DNA of 64,000 nucleotides from Tetrahymena thermophila SB210 (taxonomy: Eukaryota > Ciliophora > Oligohymenophorea > Hymenostomatida > Tetrahymenidae). Shown here piece after piece: positions 1 to 10,636 of this stretch; the stretch's first letter is position 1; each line of letters starts with the position of its first letter. The stretch lies in contig NW_002476326.1 of NCBI RefSeq assembly GCF_000189635.1, forward strand, positions 186,001-250,000, read 5' to 3'. The position numbers and the translations under genes are program-made. The notes beneath the pieces are model-generated. The model searched no databases and was not told the DNA's origin. It saw nothing but the letters and a program-made list of their open reading frames with translations.

Positions 1-1657
1 TTTGAAAAAAGTCCTGCCTTTTAAGGCCTTATCAAGAGAATGGAAAAGAGAGATCGCTCAAACTTTCTAAAATTTGCTCAACTTTACGAATTTAATCCAA
101 AGGTATTCTTAAAAATCATTTAACAACCATTTAATTAAAAATTAATAAAATTTAATAGGATCTGATTTGCAGAAGAAGAAGTAGATGCCACTAAATGATA
201 TTCCTTTTAAAGGGAGAGTTATTAGAGTTTAATCATGAAGACGATAGTGTCACTTCTTACAGACCTGGAGATATTATAGGACTTAAAGAATTTTATTTAG
301 ATCTTTCCTGGACATCAAATATTATAGCTAAATCTGAAGGTTGTTACTTAGTGCTTAGAAGTGAGCATTTAGAAGATATAGCTCTTGAAAATGGTGGAAG
401 TGCTATTAATCTTTACAATCTTTTCGCCTCATACGAATGTGATAAAATCAAAGCAGAATATGAAAAAGATTTTAAAGACCAATTTTCAAGTGATTTTAGA
501 TTTAAGTTTATGCCCTCTGAAACATAAAAAAATATAGTCAACTAAGAAAAAAGCTTAGAGCTAGGTAAACAAACAAGCAATATAAATTATATTAATAATA
601 ATGATTTATACAAATTATAAAACCAGAAAAGGAAAAACAATTAAAGGAATCTGATCAAATAACTTTTAAAAAGAAACCTAAAGATGAAAAAAAAGTAACT
701 TTTACAGGGAATGAAAAAGCAGAAGATTTTATGATTTCTAATTTCTTAGAAATAGATGTTGAAAAAAAGATAGATTAAATAAGTATGACCTCTGATAAAA
801 ATAAAGAAAATTTAGAATCATATAGAGTCAGTTACGATATAGCTCCCTTATATTTACATGAAATACATGTTCATTATATAGAATAACCTTAAAATGCTTA
901 AGCAAAGCAATAAGGTGGTTAATAAGGAGGAATAGTGCTTCCTCATGAAGGAATCTCCATTCTTTTCAGAGAAAAATTGGAAAAGTAGTCTTTAGCTTTG
1001 TAAAGACTAAAGCAAGAGCAAAGATAGTAAAGAAAGATGGGAGACTAAGGAGTAACTGAAAACAAAAAACTTACTACCAATGAACTCATAGCCTAGCACA
1101 ATGAAGTAAATAATAAATGAAGCGATCTTAATCCTATTCATGTATATTTAAAATCAAAAGGAATACGAAGAGCTTAAGAATGAAATGGCAATAATAGATT
1201 AAACTAAACAAGAGCTCGAAAGAATGCTGGGAGAAGTAAAAGATGAAAATAAAAAATTAAGATTAGAAATTAATAAATTAAATGAGGTTAACATTTTGTT
1301 AAATGCCAAGGTAAATAAGAATTTGGTTCAAAGAGAGCTTGTAAATAAAGATATATTGAATCAAGGTGCCTACGCTACTCTTGGAAAATAAGGAAGGTCA
1401 ATTAAGGATTCTTTCCATACTGTGGTAAATTATAATTGATTTTTTAAATAAAAAAATTTATTAATTTTTAGTTTAAACTTTTTTAATTTTTATAATTTTG
1501 ATTTTTAAAATTTTTGTTTTATTTAAATATCTTTGTATTTTAGTTAGATCAGTAGTTGCGTCTAAATAGAGGGTAACAATTGGCGGCTAAATGTGCTTAT
1601 AAATGGCTAAACCAAACCAAAAAAAATATACTAAAAAAGAAAACGATTGTTTTTTGA
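1..1657 (+). CDS. cNMP-binding-fold protein with C-terminal coiled coil (5' truncated by window)
   Basis: The gene enters from the left in phase 0 at base 1. Introns inferred from GT...AG and phase are 103-158, 565-626, 1106-1160 and 1425-1543; the joined exons give about 454 residues. The first ~150 residues resemble the second half of a cyclic-nucleotide-binding beta roll (FLLKGELLEF, then RPGDIIGL, then a strand ending LVLRSEHL). The Gly-Glu-Leu and Arg-Ala residues of a working phosphate-binding cassette are absent, so nucleotide binding is doubtful. The middle is charged and Gln-rich; residues near 330-410 form a heptad-like coiled coil (KNEMAIID, ENKKLRLEINKLNEVNILL). If the last intron is retained, translation stops at 1437-1439 after VVNYN; splicing instead adds 38 codons in phase (LDQQLRLNRG...), which I prefer. 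The TPR/cNMP gene at 49758 shares this fold. Exact function is unknown. Confidence 0.7.
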
Positions 1658-2185
1658 TAAACATCTATTTTCTCTTTATTTGTAAAAAATATTCGTTCAT
1701 TTGTTTTAGCTTATTTTTTTCATAAATTGGCAATGAATTAGTTAAAATCACCATTTGAAGAATTATTCAATTATAAAAATATAAATCACCTTAAAATTTA
1801 GCAGTTTGTCTTTTATCCATTTAATCAGACTTATTTATTATTCTTAGCTTGATTTTTTTAAAGATATTTGAGCTTGGTTATTTAAAATGGTAAAAATAAA
1901 AGTTTTTTTGATTATCATATATATAATTTTTTTAATTTGAAGATAAAATAAGTTTCGAATATTCAAATGGTACTTTCTTTAAATTTTTACAATTTGATTT
2001 TATTTAATTTTTCATGCATACTCTGATAATTTAATGAGTGTAAAGCTTTTTCATAGGCTAATACATATTTTGCTAACCATTAAATACGAATTATAAGAAT
2101 ATTTGGAAGGTATTATATAGCTGTTTAACTTTTCAGGAAATTTATTTTTTAAACTTCTAATTAAGCAATATTTTTTTGTAACAAG

Positions 2186-2365
2186 ATGATTAATTCTAAC
2201 AGATTAAGTTAAAATGATAAATATGCTGATAAGAAAACATATTATACTGCCACAAAGAGAGATCAGACATAATAATATTTGATAAAATAGATTATTTTTT
2301 TCTATTTCATCATTGCTTCATTGAATTTCTTTTACAAATAAATTTAAAAATGCAATAAATTCTGA
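2186..2365 (+). CDS. possible small single-pass membrane protein (weak)
   Basis: This ATG-to-TGA frame of 59 codons has a hydrophilic, Gln/Asn/Lys-rich start and one hydrophobic segment of about 15 residues (IIFFYFIIASLNFFY), followed by a short Lys-rich tail. No intron is needed. I recognise no family. Its first half has a more coding-like composition than the surrounding spacer, which is the only support. It could equally be an exon of an unrecognised gene or a chance frame. Confidence 0.22.
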
Positions 2366-2630
2366 TGAAGTTGATAAACCTTATTTTATTTAGCAAGAAA
2401 ATAAATAAAAAAATCAATTCTTCAGTTACTTAATAACTTCGATCAAATAATTATTTTTATGTGTTAAAAATATGTGATTCAGATCAGAGAGTTGCTTAAG
2501 AAATTCTATTAATTAGAATGATTTAAATTTAAATATAGTGATAAATTATTAGAGAGGTATCTTTTTGCCAATCGTCCTAAGGCATATATTTTTATGGAAT
2601 GAATGTCTTATAAAATTTATCAAATTTTTT

Positions 2631-2645
2631 ACGCGCGCACGTGAG
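2631..2645. promoter_or_regulatory. GC-rich patch with CACGTG palindrome upstream of SUMO
   Basis: The run acgcgcgcacgtgag stands out in a spacer that is otherwise about 80% A/T. It contains CACGTG at 2638-2643, an E-box/G-box core, about 400 bp upstream of the SUMO start. Its role is inference only; ciliate promoter elements are poorly defined. Confidence 0.25.
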
Positions 2646-3035
2646 TTAAATTTTAAAAAGAAATTTAACATGCTTGCAATCATGCTATTTGGATTTTCAA
2701 AGAAAAATTTAGTTAAAATTTTTACTAAAGAGATTGAACTAAAAATTATTAGAATGAACTTTATAAATTAATTAGTAGAGTATTGTGTTTGTTTATTTAT
2801 TAGGGAGATCATTTTTTATTATATTATTTAAGTAGCAATTTAGATTGTTTGATGCTACATTCCTTCTATTTAATTAAATAAGAAGAAAAATAAGAAAGAA
2901 AGAAAGAAAAAAGCGATTTAAGAGGGAAAACTAAATCCACTGATTTTTAATAAATTCAATTTGTCTCAATAAATAAAATTCAATCAAAAAAGAAATTAAT
3001 AAAGGATAAAAAGTCGAACAATAAATATTTAGAAG

Positions 3036-3969
3036 ATGACTGATTAAAACGCTAACGCTAACAGTGAATATCTTAATCTTAAAGTTAAATCTTAGGTAAA
3101 ATATAAAATACTTATTTAAACTAGAGCCAACCGTCTTTAGCAAAACAGTTGAAGCATAGATTATTTACTTATATATCAATTTCTCTAAAGCAATCCTCTA
3201 CTTGGAATAGCCAATAAATATTTGCTTAATATTCAATCTATGTAGCAAAGCCCCACAAAAATAAATTAAAATATTTTACGAAATTTAATCTATCGATATA
3301 TACGAATTTACGAAATGAAATTAACTCATTAGTAGACTTCAATTTATAAATCAGCTTCATAATTATTTTAAAAGCGGCTCAGTTCATTCTAAAATATCTT
3401 TTATAAAATTATTCTAATAATAATAATAATAATAATAGGAAGGAGAAGAAATTTTCTTTAAAATTAAAAAAACTACTCAATTTAAGAAACTTATGGATGC
3501 TTACTGTCAAAGAGCTTAAGTAAAAATCTTTTTTGATAGTTTTTAATGCTAGAAATATAAATAAAATAAAATATTACAGAAATTTTGAAATATCATTTAA
3601 ATTTGCTAATTTGTTATTATTAATTCAATTAAAGGTTAACGCCCATAATGTAAGATTCCTCTTCGATGGTGATAGAATCCTTGAATCTCACACCCCCGCT
3701 GATGTAATTTTTAATTTAAAAATTTAAAAATCGTGAACAACTTCAAATAAAAGCCATTCTTATTACAAATTTATAATATTCAATAAATAAGACTATGAAA
3801 AAATTAATTATCCTACTTTGAAATTTGTTTGTTTGTTTACTGTTTTTAAGCAATAAAATTTATTCAAAAGTTATGTTAATATCTTACTTATTTAAATAAA
3901 AAATAGCTTAAAATGGAAAGTGGAGATGAAATCGACGTTGTTGTTGAACAAGTTGGTGGCTCTTTCTGA
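3036..3969 (+). CDS. SUMO: small ubiquitin-like modifier SUMO (Smt3)
   Basis: Four exons (3036-3095, 3439-3519, 3635-3703, 3907-3969) join in phase 0 at every junction and give 90 residues. The protein is the nuclear modifier SUMO, conjugated to lysines by E1 SAE1/SAE2 and E2 Ubc9. Diagnostic blocks: EYLNLKVKSQ (first strand), EIFFKIKKTTQFKKLMDAYC (the classic SUMO second strand and helix), VRFLFDGDRI, and SGDEIDVVVEQVGG at the C terminus. The mature diglycine is Gly87-Gly88, followed by only Ser-Phe, so the precursor needs a SENP/Ulp protease to trim two residues. The N-terminal arm is short (about 11 residues) with no obvious chain-forming psi-Lys-x-Glu site. Intron 1 (3096-3438) is long, 343 nt, and ends in a (TAA)n run. 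Identification is firm. Confidence 0.95.
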
Positions 3970-5129
3970 ATAAATTCTTTATTATTATAATTGATCTTCA
4001 AAATTTAGTTGATTGTGATAACAAAAAAAATATGAGGTTAAGTAAAACATTAAGCTTACTTAAAGATTTGATTAGCTACCATAATATTTTTTAATTATAG
4101 CTAAGTATTTCATTAAAAATGTATCTAACTAATTATTTCATATTAATAACAAAAGGTATGTGCTTGCTTATAAACTAATAAAAAGTATTGCAAAGAATAT
4201 TAGGATAGATGATATAAATTTAATACAAAATTATCTAAATTGATTGATTAACTAATTGCATTCATCGATTTTATAGAATTAAGCTTCCTAAATACTATTA
4301 CATAGATCTATATTAACTCTCGCAAATAAAAATTCAACAATATATTATTCTATTTATATATAGCTTGTATTGATTTTTAACAAATATTTATTTTGTTATC
4401 ATTAATTTAACTATTCTAAGAGTAATTTATTACTATTATCTCAATTCATTTTTTTAAAAGTAAATTAAAAATTTAATAAATAAATAGACTATCAAGCAAT
4501 TTATTTAAAATAAATAATTATCATTCAAATTATTTTGGTAAAATCAAAAACTTAATAGCAAAACAAAAACTCTTCTTTTTATGAAAGATTTAATTTTTTA
4601 AATTGAAAGAAAATATTTCTTTTTAATGAATTTCTAAAAAAATTTAAATAAGAAAATTAAAATTTCTTTTTAATGAATTTCTAAAAAAATTTAAATAAGA
4701 AAATTAAAATTTCTTTTTGGTAAAATACTTTTATCTCATTTTTTATTTATAATTAATTTCTAGCAGATTGAGCAAAATTAAATTAAATTAAAATAAAGTA
4801 AATTTAATTAATTTAATTTTTTAATTTTGATATTTTACTAATATAAAGAAAATTTTTCTCAAACAGAAAAATAAAGCTTTTTTCTTCAAAATCAAGTATT
4901 AATTTATTGTTCTTCACATAAATCAAATAATTTAATAAATAAACATACCTTAAATTTTAAATATTTTGATTATGCTTAAAACATTTTATTTTTTTTAAAC
5001 CATGTTAATTATTGATTTTTTAATTAATATTTAAATATTTAATTTGTAGAGCTGAATATTTATTTAATCTGGTTGATAATTTAATATCATTTTTACTTTA
5101 ATTATTTATTTTTTTTTAAGTATTATTTA
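3970..5129. other. intergenic, AT-rich, contains a 47-bp tandem duplication
   Basis: This spacer lies between the convergent 3' ends of the SUMO (+) and kinesin (-) genes. I see no coding frame with good composition and no RNA gene. The only structured element is the direct repeat at 4621-4714. Confidence 0.6.
4621..4714. repeat. perfect 47-bp tandem direct repeat, two copies
   Basis: Copies 4621-4667 and 4668-4714 are identical, starting ttttaatgaatttctaaaaa and ending aaaatttct; about 6 bases of a third copy follow. The unit is A/T only except for scattered G/C, and lies in intergenic DNA downstream of SUMO. Confidence 0.85.
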
Positions 5130-8100
5130 TCAAAGGTAGTTAGAATCTATAGCAATATCTTCTATTTATATTAAAAAAAACAAAAGATTAATATGAAATT
5201 TGTTATAATACTTTAATTATCTTAAAATTTTAAAAAAAAGTAATTTAATAAAAATTTTACTTGCCAGTTAATAATTTGATACTTGTTACCTCTGTTTTTA
5301 ACAGTTTACTACTTAGTTAAAATAATTTTAGAAAGAACCAAAATTTTGATTTGCTAATATATTTTAAATTTAACTATCTTGAGATACTCCTTGCATATTA
5401 AAGGAGCTTAGTTTATTACTTACACATTTTTATGTTGCTTAAAAATTATTTAGACTTGTTTGAGATGCTTAATTCTATATATTAAATTAATTTTGAGTTG
5501 AGTTTGTGAATTGGTATTGTTCATCTGCTTTATAACTTTAGCAGCTTACTGTATCTCGAGGGGATATGCCATAGACAAATGGAGATTCAGAAATATACTT
5601 ATTTTTAGCTTCAAATCCTTATGTTTTCATAAACTTTTATTAGTCTATAAAATCATTGTTGTCTTAAACTAAGGCAGATGAATGAATATTGTGATATTAA
5701 AAATTATTGTTGTCATTTAAATTTATAAAAGAATCATCTTCATCACAAATTGAGGTATTTAGCTAAAGATTAGGTTCAAAAAAATCATTAGCTAACTCTA
5801 GCAATTCACAATCCATCAATTCTTTTAACTAAAGGGTCTTATTAATTCTTTGCAAAATCTAGGGATCTCCTTCAAATTCACGCTTTATAGCCAAAGCACT
5901 CATTTAATTTCTGACATTTTTCAAAAGAATTTCAACATTTTTTTCCAATTTTTCTAACTTAGAAACACTTAATTTCTTTAACCCTTCTATATTTTAGTTT
6001 CTGTAAAGGGCAAGCTCTTACTTCAACCTTGAGTTTTCGATACCCAGAGTTATTTTATTTGCCTTCATTGTTTACTGATTATTTATAAAATAAATTATTA
6101 TATTTGATTCATCATTAATTATTTTTTACAAGTTTTCTTTTTTTGCTTGCTAATTTTTTTTCTAGTCTTTATACTAGATAGCTGGATTCGGATGTTTTGT
6201 GTTATACTTAATATTTAAGACTTTACACTTATTCTTCTAACATTTTTTTTTATTCAGTTAAGTTCTTCAGTTTTCTCATAGCACATTTATTTCCATGAAT
6301 TTCTTTGCTAATATCTCTAAATGAATTCGGCTTGTCTTAAATGCCTTCGTTAATTTCTTCAAAAGCAATCTTTTGAAAAAAAAACAATTTTATTTATGAA
6401 AAAAGATAATTTTTGTTACTTTAATTAACCCAACATTGTCAAGGTGAATAAAATCTTGGTGAATGCTCCTTTTTTTCTTACCAAGAATACCTTAAATTTA
6501 CACATTTTGTTATTTATCAAATAATTCTTTTGCCTTTATTGTTTTTTCAAGATTGTTTTTTTATTCAATAAGAGTTTAAATCATTTTGACAAGGTTTTCA
6601 GAATTTACTTTACTCACATTTTTCTCTGATTCTAGCTCAACAATTCTTGTTTCGTATTCCTTAATCATGCTTTAAAGAATATCATTATTTTATAGTTAGA
6701 TTACATTTTGCTTGACTTAATTTTCTATTTTTTTTGCGTTTAGGCCAAATCTTAGCGTACTTGCGGATTATTCTAATTAAGATAAACAAGGATTTAAACA
6801 CAAAATAATAGCTGTTCGACTATTTCCTCCAAGTGAACTTCTTAAAATTTTAGTTAAAGGGCTATTCCTATATGGGATATGAGATTCCTATTTGCCTTGG
6901 CTTTTTAGACTTATAACTTAAGTTAAGAAGAAAAGACTCTTATTTATTGTCTTGCTTTCAATTTAACGCTCTTTAAGCTAACTATTTACATTTGAATTAT
7001 TCCCAGCTATAAGATTATTTGAACTTTTACTATTTGTGTGATGAATACTTATTTTTTCGCTTCCAGCAAGGTCAACAAAATTCTAAATAAAATAATTTTT
7101 TTATATTAAAAATATGTTAAAATTGAATAATTACTAATATCGACTCTGTTATTCCTTGATTACCATTAGTAAGATCTTTTGGCATTGCTCGTACATACTA
7201 TTTTTTAATAAGAAAATTTAAATTTCATTATACTTTTACTTATCAAATTTTATTTTTTCAATTAAATGATTGATTACAAGTCTAAAAATAGTATGTGACC
7301 TAGAAGAAACATGGTTCATAGCGGTGGATGTATAATGTCTGTTATATTCTCCATATTTTAAAAGTTAAAGGATTTCATCAATAGAGCTAACTATTTCTTC
7401 AACAGCACCTTTGATAAAAAACTCTTTCTAAATTTATTTATTTGAATTTTGTTTTAACATAAATATAGTGTAAAAATAAAATTGTCTTCTTTACATTGTA
7501 ATCTTCACCTATTTACAGAGTCTCTGTAAGTTTATCAAAAGGTTTCAAGAGATCATAAACAAAGTCAGTATATATTTCAACGTAAGAACATCTTAACAAG
7601 AATTAATTATTGGGAGACTAAAAATATATAAAAATATATTAAGAGAAGATGAATATCATTTTAAATAACAATTACATTTTATATTTCTTTGAAAATATCA
7701 ATGAGAGAGAGTATGAGAATTCCGTATTGATTGCTGCTGCTTAAAGTCTAAGAAAAGAAGCTAGTTCCATCTAAATTTGATTTTTAGTTAAATCCTTGAG
7801 AGTCTTGAAATACTTCATGAGTATTCTATGAATTTAAAATAACAGCTTGAGATTTTTAAGAGTTATTAGTAAGATATTTATCAGGAGTTACATTTTAAGA
7901 ACGATAAGATGCACCTGCAGTAGATTATTAGTTAGAGTTTTTTTTATTATTAATATTTTCTCTCTAGTTTATAGGAGAGAAAGTAAAAACGCTATTTCTA
8001 AAAGCACCTATTCCTGTGTAATTTGAGTAGCCTCCTTTTTCGTTAATTTAATTAGTGTAGCGAAGAGTATTTTGAACTCCAAACTAATTTAAATACCCAG

Positions 8101-9023
8101 AAATATCTTAATTTTCTTTATTATTATTATTTAAAGAAGCAGAGTCTCTTTATTTAGGAGAGCTTTTAGATCCATATTATTATTAGGTATGCTATTACTA
8201 CTGATAACTATTACCTTTTTAGTAATTAACCAAATTGTTTGAAGACGACTACTACCGAGATAGACGTGAAGAGGGGTCTTTTGTGATCATATTTTTAGGG
8301 CTTAAGGGATCTCCAATTAATTTTGATGAATTTCTTCCATTCTAAATTTACTATTGCTAAGTATTACTATTCTTGTAAGTTAAAATATCTTCTCTATTTT
8401 ACCCCAACATAGTAAAGGTTTTGCCACTCCCAGTTTGTCCATACATAAAAACAGTTCCATTAATTCCTTTAAGAGAAGAAAGAGCTATTCTTTTAACAAT
8501 TTATTCATAAATTTCAGTGTTTTAAGACCTCTAATCAAAACATTTATCTTTTACATATTAAAGTAGAATTATTACAAATTACTTAAATCAATTGGTTTTT
8601 AAAACTCTTTTCAAAGATTTTTCATAAAAAAAAGAAGTTTTAAATACTATTTCATGCTATAACAAATAGAAACTTGTTAAATAAATAAAAATATCATATT
8701 AATTTTCATAAAATTATCACTACTTTTCAAATTTAGTAAATTAAATTAACATCATTTTGCTTCAATACACTCCAAACAAATGAGATGTTTATGAAAAAAA
8801 TAATAAAACAAAATTATTTGATGGTATTAATTTTAAAATTACTAAATAGATATGATGTCTTTTATCCTGGAGCTATTTTACGCATGCGGATTAAGTCTGT
8901 ATACTTCTCTGCAGAAATTCCGACTTCATCATTAGCCAATGTACTCCATACTTCAAAGTCATTATTCTCTACTTCTTGCTAATTAATAGGTCTGATACGA
9001 AGAGCTACTTAAATATTTTCCAT
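5130..9023 (-). CDS. N-terminal-motor kinesin, probably kinesin-7-like
   Basis: This is a plus-end-type kinesin, a microtubule motor ATPase. The start is [17 protein letters not shown], so the motor domain begins at residue 1. Motor motifs on the reverse strand: P-loop GQTGSGKT at 8417-8440, switch I NHVSSRSH at 7293-7316, switch II DLAGSE at 7056-7073, and [19 protein letters not shown] near 6835-6880. The stretch [20 protein letters not shown] and the switch I context [17 protein letters not shown] favour kinesin-7 (CENP-E/NACK), but this is by eye. After the motor come several coiled-coil exons (for example [14 protein letters not shown] near 6590-6660) and a Gln/Asn/Ser-rich tail. Multiple introns interrupt the gene. 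The last one, just before the stop, joins ...NYQLAK to DIAIDSNYL and ends at TGA 5130-5132. Kinesin identity is certain; subfamily and some exon edges are not. Confidence 0.92.
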
Positions 9024-10636
9024 AATCTCTAAATAATATCACTTATTGAATATTTTTATAAAATAACTTTGTGCTAATCTTTAAATATTAAGTAGACTAG
9101 TGTATCTATTTAAAAATAACTAAAATTTGGAATGTTTACTATTATTTAAAGATTTATATTAATTAATTAATTGGTTTTCTTTTTGATTATTTGTTCTAAA
9201 TATTAATTGCAAGCTAGTATTTTTGTTTGTTTTTTTGAAAGTTTTAATTGATTAAAAAGCTAGCGAGCTTATTAATTTAATTGTTATTCAAATCAATTGG
9301 TTGATTTCATAACACATTTTTCAAATTTATCAAGTTTTTAACTTAAAAATGTTTGAATAATTCAAACGGTATTTTTGATCAAATAATTTAAAATTAACAT
9401 AATTTTTTTTTTACTTTAATTTCATAAATGATAATTTATAAGCACAAATAGATTTATTTATTCATTTTTATCGCACATTTAACTCTTATTATCAAAATTT
9501 AAATGTTGACATAAAAAAAACTAATATAATTAAAATTACATTCAATTTTTTAGATTTACTAAATCTTTTAAAACATTTTTGGTTAACTCTAAATTATTTT
9601 GTAAATTTCTCTTTAATTTTGTTTAATTGAACTAAAAAATAAAATTAATTTTTATAAAATATCTCAATTAAATAAATAAAAAATTTTAAATTAAAATAAT
9701 AAATTAACAAATATTATTAGGATTATTGATTTAAAATTTGTATTCAGATAAAATTATTTTATATTTATTTAAAACTCTATTAATAAAATAATAAAATTTT
9801 TATTGAAATAATATCAATTATTTTAAAAATAATAATATTTTTATCTAAATCTCAATCAACAATTTTATGATAATTAATTTTTTTTGATATTCATAGATAT
9901 ATCTATTATATAATTAATCAATCTATCAATTATTTTAAAATATAATAATAAATAATTAATTTTATCTGAATAAATTTCCTTAATCAATAATTATGAGACA
10001 ATTTTAATTCTTTTTTAGAAAATTGTCACTAATTACAGATAAATCTATTATTTGATCAATAAATGATGAATTAATTTAAAATTTAATAATAAGTTTATCT
10101 GAAAATATTTCTCAATTATTAATGATGAAAATAAATATTTAATGAAAGATTTATAATTATAAACATACTTAATGTATATGCCAAATTATTATATATTAAT
10201 ATAATATTTGAAAGGACAGATTATCAAATTATTTTTATAACTTGTTATATATTTTTTTATTATTGAAATTTATTTTTAATATGTTGTTTAAGATAGAAAA
10301 TAATAATTATTGATAAATAGATATTTTTCTTATGAAAAACGAAATATCTAAAAAATATTAATCTACAAATAGAATCAACTAAGAAGTATTTAAAATTTAC
10401 TAATTACTAATCTTAGTTTATTAAACCTAATAAGGAAAAATTTAAAAAAAACAAACACAAACAAACATAAATTGAAAATCAATAAATTAATTATTTAATA
10501 TTTTTAATAATTTAAAAAATTAAAAATTTTTAAAAAGATATATTTTCCTTTGAAATAAGTAAAAAGAAAATCAAAAAAGTTAAAGGAGTAAATTAATAAT
10601 ACTAGTTTTCTAAGAATTTATTGAAAGTTTTGTAAG
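9024..10636. other. long AT-rich intergenic region
   Basis: This 1.6-kb spacer separates the divergent kinesin (-) and membrane-protein (+) genes and must hold both promoters. It is nearly all A/T, with many short oppositely oriented A/T motifs such as aattaatta. I see no gene, tRNA or distinct repeat. Confidence 0.6.

Larger units (their letters stand above)
1440..3035. other. intergenic, AT-rich, with one weak small ORF
   Basis: Beyond the likely last exon of the previous gene (to 1657) this is mostly A/T sequence. A 59-codon ciliate-code ORF at 2186-2365 (start MINSNRLSQN, a hydrophobic stretch IIFFYFIIASLNFFY, TGA stop) could be a small membrane protein, but such ORFs arise easily when only TGA stops. 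Several overlapping open frames at 2500-2850 conflict with each other and are not called. A GC-rich patch with an E-box-like palindrome sits at 2631-2645. Confidence 0.5.

Noticed and set aside
2500..2870. Long open frames including MPIVLRHIFLWNECLIKF
   Set aside because: Several overlapping frames are open at once, with low-complexity Ile/Phe/Lys composition and no family resemblance; expected when only TGA stops.
8785..8982. Plus-strand ORF beginning [16 protein letters not shown]
   Set aside because: It is antisense to the first kinesin exon and its intron; the reverse strand carries the conserved motor start.
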